Shown here: piece by piece, positions 47,353-56,200 of the stretch
Position numbering within the stretch: position 1 is the first letter of the stretch
Layout: every line of letters starts with the position of its first letter
NCBI GenBank assembly: GCA_013373015.1
Contig: JABXIQ010000026.1
Location: forward strand, 18,252-82,251
Direction of reading: 5' to 3'
Length of the DNA: 64,000 bases
Origin: Kangiellaceae bacterium
GTDB lineage: Bacteria; Pseudomonadota; Gammaproteobacteria; Enterobacterales; Kangiellaceae
The notes under the pieces: generated by a model
What the model was told of the DNA's origin: nothing
The model's input: only the letters and a program-made list of their open reading frames with translations
The model's database searches: none
Position numbers and translations under genes: made by a program

Positions 47353-49085
47353 TATTGGCTTACCTCAGCAGTTTGTGTAATGTCTTTATTAACCAACTTT
47401 GGAATATTAGCCACCGTTTCATTATTAATCATCATCACTGTGTGCTTACCAATAATACCATCAGTTAATAGATTATTTCTCTGCTGAAAGTTTAACACCC
47501 ACTCTTCAACACGCTGAGAAAAGCGATTAGCTGGCTGAATCACAAGCCCATCAAGGTGTTCAATCTGTTGCGTTAACCAGACAACGCTTACACCTGTAGA
47601 ACCGACACTCATATGCCCTGAAAAACCTATAGGTTTTTTCCAAAACAATTGATATTCACCACTCCACAAAGGATTTAATTTTTTCTTAGCAATCCTCACT
47701 TGATTATCACCAAATTGTAGAATGGCCATATCTCCCTCAAGCGCCAACAAAGTTCCCCAAAAAGCTCCTGTATTTTCTGTAGAAAATTTTAAGTTAGCTG
47801 GCCGATTGAGTTGCGACAAGAAATTCCAATCAGCTACACCATCATCACAACTCAAAGTATAGTTTTCAGCAAATTGACAGGCTTGAGATGATTGGAACGG
47901 TAAATATTCAACTCCCCATAAAGCCAATAAATTTTTTGCAGCAACATTGCCAGTTCGATCCCAGCTTTGCTCACCCCAAAAATCTTGCGCAATTTGATCG
48001 GCTGTTTTTTCAATGGTTTTTTGTGTATTTTGCGATTCGAGTGATTGGGCTTTAGTAACAGCAACCTCCTCGCTATTTTTAGAGGTATTATCATCGTTAC
48101 TCACTAACTGCTTTGAAGTGCCGTTAGTAGATAAGTCACTTTTAGAATTACTTGCCAAAAACCAATATGCTGCCGCAACAATTAAAAGGCTTGCCATAGC
48201 AAAAGTCGCCCACTTCCAAATACCACCGCTGTTATAAGTGTTTCGATGAATATCTTCTTGCGGTAATGGTTTTGCATTATTGCCCATCACTTCATCAACC
48301 GCTTTTTGTACCGTTTTCACATCGACTTGATGACGATGTTCAGAAAAAGCACCTAATAGTGAGCGGTCACTGATCACATTGATCAATCTCGGAATGCCCT
48401 GACTGGATTTGTGAATCAGCTTAATCGCAGCGTCTTTGAATATTGGTCGCGTTACACCCGCAATACGCAGGCGATGCTCAATATAAGATTTCACTTCTAC
48501 CAATGACAAGGGTCGCAAATGATAGCGAGCAGTAATACGTTGCGCTAATTGGCGTAATTCTTTTTTCGCCAATAATTCCTGTAATTCAGGCTGGCCAATC
48601 AAAATAATCTGCAATAGCTTTTTCTGATTAGTTTCTAAATTAGTCAATAAACGAATTTGCTCAAGCACTTCCACACTCAAGTTTTGAGCTTCATCAATCA
48701 TCAAAACCGTATTCAAACCTTGATCATGGTTGTCGAGCAGGCGATTACTCAGCAAATCGGTAAAGGTTTTTAGGCTATTCTCACCTTTATCATATTCAAT
48801 ACCCAACTCATCGCACATGGTCGCCATCAACTCAATGGCATTCAGTTTGGGGTTCAGGATATAGGCCAAACGAACATTAGCAGGCAGTTGCTCTAACAAA
48901 CAACGACAAACAGTAGTTTTTCCCGTGCCAACCTCGCCTGTCAGCAGCACAAAGCCGCCACCGGCACCGATACCATAAAGCAAATGTGCCAAAGCATCAC
49001 GGTGCCGTTCGCTCATAAATAAATAACGAGGATCGGGTGAAATAGTAAATGGAGTTTCTTTGAGGCCAAAAAAGTCGTTATACAT
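47352..49085 (-). CDS. gspA: Type II secretion ATPase GspA (ExeA-like)
   Basis: The 577-residue protein has an N-terminal AAA ATPase domain (GLKETPFTISPDPRYLFMS; Walker A GEVGTGKTTVC near residue 50; Walker B MIDEAQNL; RLINVISDRSLL), one transmembrane helix near residues 283-303, and a C-terminal periplasmic region ending in a PG_binding_1-type domain (QRNNLLTDGIIGKHTVMMI). This is the ExeA layout, which binds peptidoglycan to let the secretin assemble. It forms an operon with gspB. Confidence 0.92.
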   Translation of the reverse strand: MYNDFFGLKETPFTISPDPRYLFMSERHRDALAHLLYGIGAGGGFVLLTGEVGTGKTTVCRCLLEQLPANVRLAYILNPKLNAIELMATMCDELGIEYDKGENSLKTFTDLLSNRLLDNHDQGLNTVLMIDEAQNLSVEVLEQIRLLTNLETNQKKLLQIILIGQPELQELLAKKELRQLAQRITARYHLRPLSLVEVKSYIEHRLRIAGVTRPIFKDAAIKLIHKSSQGIPRLINVISDRSLLGAFSEHRHQVDVKTVQKAVDEVMGNNAKPLPQEDIHRNTYNSGGIWKWATFAMASLLIVAAAYWFLASNSKSDLSTNGTSKQLVSNDDNTSKNSEEVAVTKAQSLESQNTQKTIEKTADQIAQDFWGEQSWDRTGNVAAKNLLALWGVEYLPFQSSQACQFAENYTLSCDDGVADWNFLSQLNRPANLKFSTENTGAFWGTLLALEGDMAILQFGDNQVRIAKKKLNPLWSGEYQLFWKKPIGFSGHMSVGSTGVSVVWLTQQIEHLDGLVIQPANRFSQRVEEWVLNFQQRNNLLTDGIIGKHTVMMINNETVANIPKLVNKDITQTAEVSQ

Positions 49086-49192
49086 ATTATTTTATGTTTC
49101 CTGGTTCCTGTCCGTATTGTAACTACCGTACGCTTTGCTTATTATGGACTATAAACTATCAGGTCTCAAATGGTTAAAAAGGTATAAAAAGG

Positions 49193-49675
49193 ATGCAGTC
49201 TCGCCGTATCGCGCACCCTATCAAGATATTGATATTCATGTGCTTTTTTACAGGCTTATTTGCTCTGTTAAGCAAACCTGCAACGGCGCAAGTGTACAAA
49301 TGGACTGATGAAAATGGCAAAGTTCACTATTCCGATAAACCACCTGAAAATAAGAAACAACGCTATCAGCGCCAAGTACAAGACCATTTAACAGTCACCG
49401 AAATGCCAAAACCGTTAAATACCAAGGCTTTGGGAAGTAACAAGTGTCTATTTGCGCTGGAAAATATTAAGCGCTCGTCAAATCGTTACCGCAAAGAACT
49501 TGAACGACGTTTAGGCAATAATCGGATCAATGATATGCAGTTTGCCGAAGGTCTTGCAAAAGTTGACGAATTAAAAAAGTTTAACAAAAATAGCTGCGGC
49601 AGCACTGAGCCAGAAACCATTCACCTTATGAACTGCCTCGCATCAAGTGGCGATGCGATTAGCTGTGTGAAATAG
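49193..49675 (+). CDS. DUF4124 domain exported protein
   Basis: The 160-residue protein has a signal peptide (about residues 1-32, ending PATAQ) and then the DUF4124 motif VYKWTDENGKVHYSDKPPENK, common in gammaproteobacterial periplasmic proteins. After this come a basic, helical region and three Cys. Function is unknown for the family. A close AAAAAGG precedes the ATG, with another copy about ten bases upstream. It ends 26 bases before cca, so the two may share a transcript. Confidence 0.85.
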   Translation: MQSRRIAHPIKILIFMCFFTGLFALLSKPATAQVYKWTDENGKVHYSDKPPENKKQRYQRQVQDHLTVTEMPKPLNTKALGSNKCLFALENIKRSSNRYRKELERRLGNNRINDMQFAEGLAKVDELKKFNKNSCGSTEPETIHLMNCLASSGDAISCVK

Positions 49676-49701
49676 CTGTGTAAAATAGTTGTAAATAACC
49701 A

Positions 49702-50919
49702 ATGCAAATATACCTAGTCGGCGGCGCTGTTCGCGATCAACTTCTCAAACTACCAGTCACCGATCGTGACTATGTGGTAGTGGGCGCGACTCCTGAGCAA
49801 ATGCAAACCCAAGGCTACAAAGAAGTCGGTAAAGATTTCCCAGTATTTTTACATCCCAAAACAGGCGAAGAATATGCGCTAGCCAGAACTGAGCGTAAAT
49901 CAGGTAAAGGTTACAAAGGTTTTAGCGTCGATTTTTCTGCAGATATCACCTTAGAGCAAGATCTTATTCGCCGCGACTTAACCATCAATGCAATGGCGCA
50001 AGCCGAAGATGGCTCCATTATCGATCCTTATAATGGCCAAAAAGATATCAAGGATAAATTTCTGCGCCATGTGTCACCAGCTTTTGCCGAAGACCCGTTA
50101 AGGGTGCTTCGAGTTGCGCGATTTGCTGCAAAGCTAGCACATTTAGATTTTGTAATTGCCGATGAAACATTAATTCTGATGCAGAAACTGTGTGAGCAAG
50201 GCGAATTACAACACTTAACCGCAGAAAGAGTCTGGGCTGAAACCGAAAAAGCACTCAATACCCAATCGCCGCAAGTTTATTTTGAAACCTTAAGACTGTG
50301 TGGCGCGTTAAAAATATTGATGCCTGAATTGGATAAACTGTGGGGCATTCCCAACCCTGGAAAATGGCACCCTGAAATTGATACGGGTGTGCATACCATG
50401 ATGGTGCTGGAACAGGCTTGTAAAGCAACCGAAGATACCCAAGTGCGCTTTGCCGCAGTGATGCACGATTTAGGCAAAGGTAAAACCCCTGAAAAAGATT
50501 GGCCGCAACATCGTGGACACCAAGAAGCTGGAATACCAGTGATCAAGCAATTATGCCGCCGCTTAAAAGTACCAAAAAATTATGAACAACTAGCCTGCCA
50601 AGTCTCAAAGTACCATCTGCATTGCCATAAAATGTTTGAATTGCGCCCTAAAACCATCCTAAAAGTGCTCAAAGGATTAAGCGCATTTCGCAATCCAAAC
50701 TTGCTAGAACAATTTATTGCCACTTGCCAAGCTGATTTTAATGGCCGCTTAGGTAATGAACACCTTGAATATGAACAAGGCAAGTTGTTATGGCAGTGTT
50801 ACCAAACGACAAAAGATATAGACACCCAAGCTTTAATGGAAAAAGGGTTTGAAGGACAAAAATTAGGGGAAGAGATTGATCGAGTGAGAGTTCAATTAAT
50901 CAAACAGCTTAAAGATTAA
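49702..50919 (+). CDS. cca: CCA-adding tRNA nucleotidyltransferase, multifunctional
   Basis: The enzyme adds or repairs the CCA end of tRNAs. The class II nucleotidyltransferase head shows YLVGGAVRDQLLKLP and DRDYVVVGATPEQM with its metal aspartates, then RRDLTINAMA and DPLRVLRVARFAAKL. An HD domain (VMHDLGKGKTP and following His) is present, as in multifunctional Cca proteins with phosphatase and phosphodiesterase activity. The 405 residues match E. coli Cca (412). In the same orientation downstream comes the cassette gene, which could be read from the cca promoter. Confidence 0.95.
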   Translation: MQIYLVGGAVRDQLLKLPVTDRDYVVVGATPEQMQTQGYKEVGKDFPVFLHPKTGEEYALARTERKSGKGYKGFSVDFSADITLEQDLIRRDLTINAMAQAEDGSIIDPYNGQKDIKDKFLRHVSPAFAEDPLRVLRVARFAAKLAHLDFVIADETLILMQKLCEQGELQHLTAERVWAETEKALNTQSPQVYFETLRLCGALKILMPELDKLWGIPNPGKWHPEIDTGVHTMMVLEQACKATEDTQVRFAAVMHDLGKGKTPEKDWPQHRGHQEAGIPVIKQLCRRLKVPKNYEQLACQVSKYHLHCHKMFELRPKTILKVLKGLSAFRNPNLLEQFIATCQADFNGRLGNEHLEYEQGKLLWQCYQTTKDIDTQALMEKGFEGQKLGEEIDRVRVQLIKQLKD

Positions 50920-50921
50920 TA

Positions 50922-51008
50922 GTAGGTTGGCGGTGAGTCTGAGAAGCTCAACAAATTAAGTTGCAACAAACTCATAAACGTTAGGGTTCATTCTTCACCC
51001 TAACCTAC
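50922..51008. repeat. Dispersed palindromic repeat downstream of cca
   Basis: The outer arms GTAGGTT (50922-50928) and AACCTAC (51002-51008) enclose an inner hairpin TTAGGGT (50981-50987) with ACCCTAA (50997-51003, overlapping the outer arm by two bases). The arms resemble the repeats at 949-976, 1001-1076 and 1612-1687. It begins three bases after the cca stop and could end or stabilise that mRNA. The stretch 51009-51277 that follows shows no feature I can support. Confidence 0.5.
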
Positions 51009-51277
51009 GTTTACTATATTGGTTGACCCTCATCATATTTCTAATAGAATTAATAAAAGGTGATTTAGACATTCCGTGTCTCCTTTGCTCTGTTACTGCA
51101 AGAATAAAGAGAAGCGATTAAATGGTTAAGAGGCAGAAACTACAAGGCCTGTAAGCCATTTCCGACAAGTTTTGTAAGAAATGCTGAAAATACTACGGGA
51201 ACCAAATTGTTCGCTTTATAGGGATAATTAAGACCAAAGGGGATCTAAAGAATAAATGTCTGGTAAATCAATAAATT

Positions 51278-51295
51278 ATATGCGATGTCGCATAT
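51278..51295. repeat. 18-bp palindrome beside the cassette left junction
   Basis: ATATGCGA (51278-51285) and TCGCATAT (51288-51295) form a perfect inverted repeat around TG, ending seven bases before the inferred left junction at 51302/51303. It belongs to the flanking host DNA, not to the cassette. Confidence 0.5.
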
Positions 51296-51302
51296 TCAAC
51301 TG

Positions 51303-53728
51303 TTATGTGTCCCCCGTACTGCCAATAGGGATATATTGTGAGTCGAAATAATAAGTCCAGACGGGATGCCCAAAAAAAGAAAGCAAAGAAAAGCCGCAAC
51401 AGTCTTAAATCAAACAACAACAGTGCTAAGAAAGCAACTTCCTCTGGCCCGGTAATGACAATGATGGAAAACCCACTGTCTGGCATTACTGATGAACAGA
51501 GGAAAGAGTTGATTTCAGAGTTAGGGAAAAATGGTAAAGACAAGGTTATTGAGATATTCGAATCGTTGAATGCTATCTTGAGGCAGTATGACCCTATAAC
51601 CCTTATAAGTATTCTCTCAGGCTATGGTTTGACTGTTGGAGCCGGTGATGGTGGAGTGCAATCAAAAGAATCATCCGGGGGATTAAACCAAGCACATGTA
51701 GAACTATTTCAGGCCCTTGCTCTACAAATACCAGAGAACGAGCTCGGCGCGCTCCCTGTCACTCCTGACATAGTTCAGAATGTATGGGAGCAATTAACCG
51801 AAATAAGTCATGCCTTTAAATTCAGTAGAATGAATGTGGAGCTGTTGGAGTCTTCAAATATTGAAATGGCCATCAATCAGATCCAAGAGTTGATACGAAG
51901 TCATACTCAAATGGTTAGAAATTGGGGTTTTCATTCTCAGGTGGTCAGCATTTCAAAAGAAATATACAGTCACTTTGATGGACTAATTCAAAGTAAGTTT
52001 GGCTTTTCAGCCACAAATGCCATTGATGTTTTTAAAGTGCTGACTGACTCTGTCGAGGACAAGCTTTCTGAAAGGCTTAATATCTTGTCTGATCTAAAGT
52101 CCACAAAAAAACCATACGACATGCTAGTTAAATATCATGAATTAATTGGACAAGGGAAAGAGGAGGCTGACAGATTTTCAGAAAATATTGATATAAGTAA
52201 GATTTCACAAAAGAATCTTTTTTTCATGCTGCTATCGCATTTTGACCTTAGAATGCCTGACTATTACTTCATCGATAGTGATGAGTTATCTAAGCAGTTA
52301 AATATTGATAAAGACATTGTCGATAATGTTTTAAGTCAATTTTCATATAGATTCGGCGATCTTGGTGGTGAAAAGAAAGAATTTTTCTTTTTGGAAAACC
52401 CTGTATGGAAGAAGCCAATAATTTCATCAGATAGTGGGTATTATTGCGTATTACCTCAGTTATTTTTTAGCTTTGTTCTAAATACACTCGATGAAATTGT
52501 TGAGGGAATAGATAAGAATTCTCTCCACAATCGACGAGCTGATTATCTGGAGTCAAAGATTGAAGAAATTGTTAAAACAAGATTTCCTGAGTCACAAGTA
52601 GTTTCAGGCCTTAAATGGCATCTAGGTGAAACTCAGTATGAAACTGACCTAATTGCATTCATTGATTCTCATGTAATTATTATTGAAGCGAAATCACAAA
52701 AAATATCGAGGCCCGCCTTAAGAGGTGCGCCGGATCGAATAAAGAGGCACCTTGAGGAAATCTTAATAGAGCCAGGAATTCAGTCAAATCGATTAGAACA
52801 AAAACTTAACGAGCTTAGGGTTCAAGATGCCCCTGATGACCCTCTTCTAACAAAAATCCCTGTAGATATATATTCTATAAATAAAGTACTTCGCGTTTCA
52901 GTGTCTCTAGAAGATTTTGCTACTCTTCAAACGAATTTGAGGTTGTTTGATGATACAGGTTGGATTCCAAATGATTTCGCACCTTGCCCATCAATGAACC
53001 TTGCCGATTTTGAAACATTATTTGATTTTCTTGAACACCCTGTCCAAATTATTCACTACCTTCTGAGAAGAACTGAGCTTGAAGGCAAGTACAAGTTTAT
53101 GGGTGATGAACTCGATTATATGGGGCTATACATTACTACCTTGCTGAATGTTGGAAATATGGTAAGCGATGATAAAGCTGAAATCATAATATCGGGGATG
53201 TCTGAACCGTTAGATAAATACTATATGTCAAAAGATCAAGGGATATTAATTGATAAACCGCAACCCAAAATATCCCCGTTGTTCAAGAAAATATTTAGCA
53301 AACTTGAGGATCGATCAACTCCTCGCTGGACGGAGATCGGATGTATACTGAATCGCTTTCCTCCAGATGATCAGAGCAAGCTAATTAGATATATAAAAGA
53401 CTTATCCAAAGTGGTAAATAGAACTTGGCAAGTCGAGGGCCATAAAAATATTGCTTTATATAGACCACCAGAATCATCAGAATATGCTTTGGCTGTCGTA
53501 TTATTTAAGGAAGAAAATCGAGATAGGCGCTACGAGTTTATTGATCATGCTTCTGCACTGGGTCTAGAGCCTGAACATGTGAGATATTGCTTGATTATAG
53601 CAATCAATATCGATAAAGATGACTTACCATATCACTATATAGCACTCGCAGAAAATCGAGATGCCGAATAATCACATAACAAGCGCGTCAATTAGGACGC
53701 TCGCAGGCTCGCGCCTATTACGCGAGCG
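51303..53728 (+). mobile_element. Solitary integron gene cassette at a secondary site
   Basis: The inferred cassette is 2426 bp: a 35-base leader, one gene, and an attC-like site. The left junction is G^TTATGT (51302-51308) and the right is G^TTAAGT (53728-53734). Joining the cassette ends restores a GTTATGT core that is the exact complement of ACATAAC at 53674, as an attC site requires. Removing the cassette leaves GTTAAGT, a perfect GTTRRRY secondary target that overlaps the uppP stop codon. No integrase gene or second attC was found in the window, so it resembles an isolated or relocated cassette. The pairing is observed; the mechanism is inferred. Confidence 0.8.
51338..53671 (+). CDS. 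Cassette-borne 777-residue protein with PD-(D/E)XK nuclease-like motif
   Basis: The gene starts at GTG with AGGG seven bases upstream. Residues 1-33 are strongly basic (RRDAQKKKAKKSRN), followed by a largely helical region. A restriction-endonuclease-like core is visible at about 400-460: Glu405/Glu409 in a helix, Asp437 in ETDLIAF, then Glu450 and Lys452 in IIIEAKSQK, that is D-x12-ExK after predicted strands. This suggests a nuclease, possibly in defence, but I know no named family. Rare-type codons such as AGA, AGG and ATA are more frequent than in neighbouring genes, a sign of transfer. No partner gene is present, so a self-contained role is likely. Confidence 0.75.
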   Translation: MSRNNKSRRDAQKKKAKKSRNSLKSNNNSAKKATSSGPVMTMMENPLSGITDEQRKELISELGKNGKDKVIEIFESLNAILRQYDPITLISILSGYGLTVGAGDGGVQSKESSGGLNQAHVELFQALALQIPENELGALPVTPDIVQNVWEQLTEISHAFKFSRMNVELLESSNIEMAINQIQELIRSHTQMVRNWGFHSQVVSISKEIYSHFDGLIQSKFGFSATNAIDVFKVLTDSVEDKLSERLNILSDLKSTKKPYDMLVKYHELIGQGKEEADRFSENIDISKISQKNLFFMLLSHFDLRMPDYYFIDSDELSKQLNIDKDIVDNVLSQFSYRFGDLGGEKKEFFFLENPVWKKPIISSDSGYYCVLPQLFFSFVLNTLDEIVEGIDKNSLHNRRADYLESKIEEIVKTRFPESQVVSGLKWHLGETQYETDLIAFIDSHVIIIEAKSQKISRPALRGAPDRIKRHLEEILIEPGIQSNRLEQKLNELRVQDAPDDPLLTKIPVDIYSINKVLRVSVSLEDFATLQTNLRLFDDTGWIPNDFAPCPSMNLADFETLFDFLEHPVQIIHYLLRRTELEGKYKFMGDELDYMGLYITTLLNVGNMVSDDKAEIIISGMSEPLDKYYMSKDQGILIDKPQPKISPLFKKIFSKLEDRSTPRWTEIGCILNRFPPDDQSKLIRYIKDLSKVVNRTWQVEGHKNIALYRPPESSEYALAVVLFKEENRDRRYEFIDHASALGLEPEHVRYCLIIAINIDKDDLPYHYIALAENRDAE

Positions 53729-53734
53729 TTAAGT
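53674..53734 (+). other. attC-like recombination site
   Basis: R'' is ACATAAC (53674-53680) and the right core is GTTAAGT (53728-53734). Between them CGCGT (53684-53688), AAT (53690-53692) and AGG (53694-53696) pair with CCT (53714-53716), ATT (53717-53719) and ACGCG (53720-53724). Single unpaired bases at 53689 and 53693 lie on one arm, like the extrahelical bases that orient attC. The 17-base centre (53697-53713) is the variable terminal loop. Length and order agree with short attC sites of about 60 bp. Confidence 0.85.
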
Positions 53735-54553
53735 CACAAAAAACAAGACAAACAATCCAATACCTAAGGCCAATCGATACCATACAAAGGGCATAAAACC
53801 GATTTTTTCTAGCCACTTCAAGAATAAATGGATACAAGCAAAGGCACTTAAAGCTGACACCACCACGCCAAGAATTAATAAACTCCAATCAAAATTAGCG
53901 CCTTCGCTGACCAGTTGATAGCCTTTTAGGCCACCTGGCAATAAAATCGCTGGTATCGATAACAGGAAAGAATATCTTGCGGCGGCGGTTCGTGAAAAGC
54001 CTAATAATGCTGCAGCGGTCATGGTGATGCCTGAGCGAGAAGTGCCTGGAATTAGGGCTAAGGCTTGCGCTGTGCCAATGGTAAAAACATCTTTCCAACT
54101 GAGTTGGTATTCGTCTTTAAGCTCATTGGCTGATTTACTGTTATATTTTCTATCGGCATAGCCTAGTAACAAACCAAAAATAATGGTGGTAGTTGCGATC
54201 ACGGGAATGGCACGCAGATAATTATCAACAATATCAAAGGCTTCTAAAAACAAGCCGAACAAGCCAACTGGAATGGTGCCTAAAATCACTGCCCATGCTA
54301 AACGTGAATTGGGGGTGTGATTACCCTTGAATGTCGAGGCAAACCAAGCACTGATCATTTGCGCCACTTCTTTTCGGAAATAAACCAATACCGCACTCAA
54401 GGTTCCCACATGTACCGCCACATCGAATGCCAAACCTTGATCCTGCCAACCTAAAACAATTGAGGTTAAAATCAAATGCGCCGAGCTTGAAACGGGCAAA
54501 AACTCTGTTAAGCCTTGAACGAGTGCTAAGAAAACCGCTTGTAACCAATCCAT
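53729..54553 (-). CDS. uppP: Undecaprenyl-diphosphatase UppP
   Basis: UppP (BacA) removes one phosphate from undecaprenyl diphosphate to renew the lipid carrier for peptidoglycan and O-antigen. The 274-residue membrane protein has both active-site blocks: QGLTEFLPVSSSAHL near residue 14 and IPGTSRSGITMTAAALLG near residue 167, with about eight helices. Length matches E. coli (273). Its stop codon TAA (53729-53731) lies immediately to the right of the inferred cassette crossover, so the gene is intact although its original 3' flank has been displaced. Confidence 0.96.
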   Translation of the reverse strand: MDWLQAVFLALVQGLTEFLPVSSSAHLILTSIVLGWQDQGLAFDVAVHVGTLSAVLVYFRKEVAQMISAWFASTFKGNHTPNSRLAWAVILGTIPVGLFGLFLEAFDIVDNYLRAIPVIATTTIIFGLLLGYADRKYNSKSANELKDEYQLSWKDVFTIGTAQALALIPGTSRSGITMTAAALLGFSRTAAARYSFLLSIPAILLPGGLKGYQLVSEGANFDWSLLILGVVVSALSAFACIHLFLKWLEKIGFMPFVWYRLALGIGLFVLFFVT

Positions 54554-54644
54554 TCTAATATTCCACTATCATCTTTATTTTTTAGTAAAAATTTTCTGAG
54601 GTATTTTGTTTTTAACAAAGCATAAAATCAAAATAAGCACAAAA

Positions 54645-54905
54645 TCACTTAGTTAATCCAGTATAAAAGCCGTACAGCATCACTTGGATAAAAATTAAAA
54701 ACCAAAACCATGCCCCAAAGCCCATCGCTTTGGTGGTGAAAGTATCGAGCTTTTTGCTTTTCCAAACCAACAAAGCAGAAACAATTGCTGAGTTAGCGAC
54801 GGCAATGCCTACCAACCAATACCAAGTGTTGCGCGCGCTAGCATCAAGCAACACCATCGCACTGATGGCAACGACAAAAAAAATGACAGCGATAAGATAT
54901 TTCAT
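54645..54905 (-). CDS. Small three-helix membrane protein
   Basis: The 86-residue protein has hydrophobic helices at about residues 3-20, 28-48 and 63-82, with a charged loop KSKKLDTFTTK between the last two. I do not recognise a family. It lies 92 bases upstream of uppP on the same strand and about 65 bases downstream of the MidA-like gene. Its conserved-looking gene context suggests a real gene, but a function cannot be given. Confidence 0.6.
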   Translation of the reverse strand: MKYLIAVIFFVVAISAMVLLDASARNTWYWLVGIAVANSAIVSALLVWKSKKLDTFTTKAMGFGAWFWFLIFIQVMLYGFYTGLTK

Positions 54906-54970
54906 AGGTTTTGAGTTAATGTCTGTTTTTTTGTTGATTTGTTTTTACCAATCAAGCTTCAAATTCGAGT

Positions 54971-56200
54971 TTACAGCTGATGCAATTGATTGCTTAAACT
55001 AAAGGCTGACAAGGAAAGTTTACACTGCTTTCCCTCCTTGCCAATGCCCAAAAATTTGATGGTTTCACCCATCTCATCTGGCATCAATAAGGTTCTAAGC
55101 TGTTGCCCGATTTTTATTTGCTCTGCTGTGCTGGGGATTGTATCAGAGTCCGCCGCTTGTGCTAACTGCTCAATGCCATTTGCTATCAAAAACATGGCTT
55201 GTGAGTTATAACCCAGCAATTGAGCATGTTGAGCATCAGCAGCCATAGCCAACTGAGTAAAGTTCACTGATGCGGTTATATCTTGCAAACCCAATAAAAA
55301 CAATGGGTTATTATGTTTATGTTGTCGATAGTAGCATTGCAAAGTGCCCAAGTTTCTTTGCGGATGATAATAATCGGCTTCGCTGTAGCCATAGTCGCTA
55401 AGCAAAATAGCCCCTTTATCTAGGCAGTTAAGCAGTTCAGTAAGCCAACTTTCGGCTAATGGCGAATATTCAGTTTGATAACCATCAGGCCATTGTTCGA
55501 AATGAGTCACTAATGCTTCTGGAATATCAGTTGGTTGCCAAGTTAGATTAAAACCTGCATCGTTATAAACTACACTGCCCATTTGCAACTGCGGGTTCGA
55601 CTTGCGATATAAATCCACTGGCAAAGCATCCACCACTTCATTGCCATAGATCAGACCGTTAAAACCCTTGGGTAATTCGCTAATCCATTGGACTCTTTCT
55701 ACAAGATGCCCTATCTTTTGTTGCGCTAACTGTTGTTGGCGCTGCCGCAAGTCAGCAGAGACCTCAAGAATATAATACTTTTCTGGTAAACAATTTTGCT
55801 TTTCCAACTGCAGCATCACATCGCATAACAAAGCCCCTGAACCTGCGCCAAGCTCTAAAATACTTCTCTCACAAGATTCAAAAATTTCAACAACTGTGTT
55901 GACTAGGCTTTGAGCGAATAATGACGATAGCTCAGGAGCGGTGACAAAATCACCTTGCGCGCCAATTTTATGGCTACCTGCGCTGTAGTAACCCAAAGCT
56001 GGTTGATAAAGCGCCATTTGCATAAATTCGGCAAAGGTTAATCCACCTTTTACATCAATCTCTTGGCAGACGGTTTGAGCCAGTTGCAAGCTGGTTTGAA
56101 TGGCCTCGGCAGTTGGTGCAGGAACCTGTAATTGTTGGCATTGCTGCTCAATGGTTTCTTGGTAATTTTTGATATTGGCGCAAAACCACGGCAATGACAT
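54971..56200 (-). CDS. SAM-dependent methyltransferase of the MidA/NDUFAF7 family
   Basis: The 409-residue protein has the MidA (DUF185) signatures: LTFAEFMQMALYQPALGYYSAG near residue 60, GDFVTAPELSSLFAQSL, the SAM-binding ELGAGSGALLCDVM near residue 118, GNEVVDALPVDLY, and LLSDYGYSEADYY. The mitochondrial member NDUFAF7 dimethylates an arginine of complex I; bacterial substrates are unclear. Its ATG shares a base with the stop of the upstream pteridine reductase gene, so they are translated together in the folB-folK run. Confidence 0.9.
   Translation of the reverse strand: MSLPWFCANIKNYQETIEQQCQQLQVPAPTAEAIQTSLQLAQTVCQEIDVKGGLTFAEFMQMALYQPALGYYSAGSHKIGAQGDFVTAPELSSLFAQSLVNTVVEIFESCERSILELGAGSGALLCDVMLQLEKQNCLPEKYYILEVSADLRQRQQQLAQQKIGHLVERVQWISELPKGFNGLIYGNEVVDALPVDLYRKSNPQLQMGSVVYNDAGFNLTWQPTDIPEALVTHFEQWPDGYQTEYSPLAESWLTELLNCLDKGAILLSDYGYSEADYYHPQRNLGTLQCYYRQHKHNNPLFLLGLQDITASVNFTQLAMAADAQHAQLLGYNSQAMFLIANGIEQLAQAADSDTIPSTAEQIKIGQQLRTLLMPDEMGETIKFLGIGKEGKQCKLSLSAFSLSNQLHQL

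Noticed and set aside
51118..51222. Short open stretch in the cca-cassette gap that looks faintly protein-like
   Set aside because: About 35 codons, no start with a ribosome site, no motif; could be chance or an unrecognisable remnant.
51200..51302. A second attC site upstream of the cassette, which would make a short array
   Set aside because: No RYYYAAC box with a matching GTTRRRY partner was found; only a simple palindrome at 51278-51295 is present.
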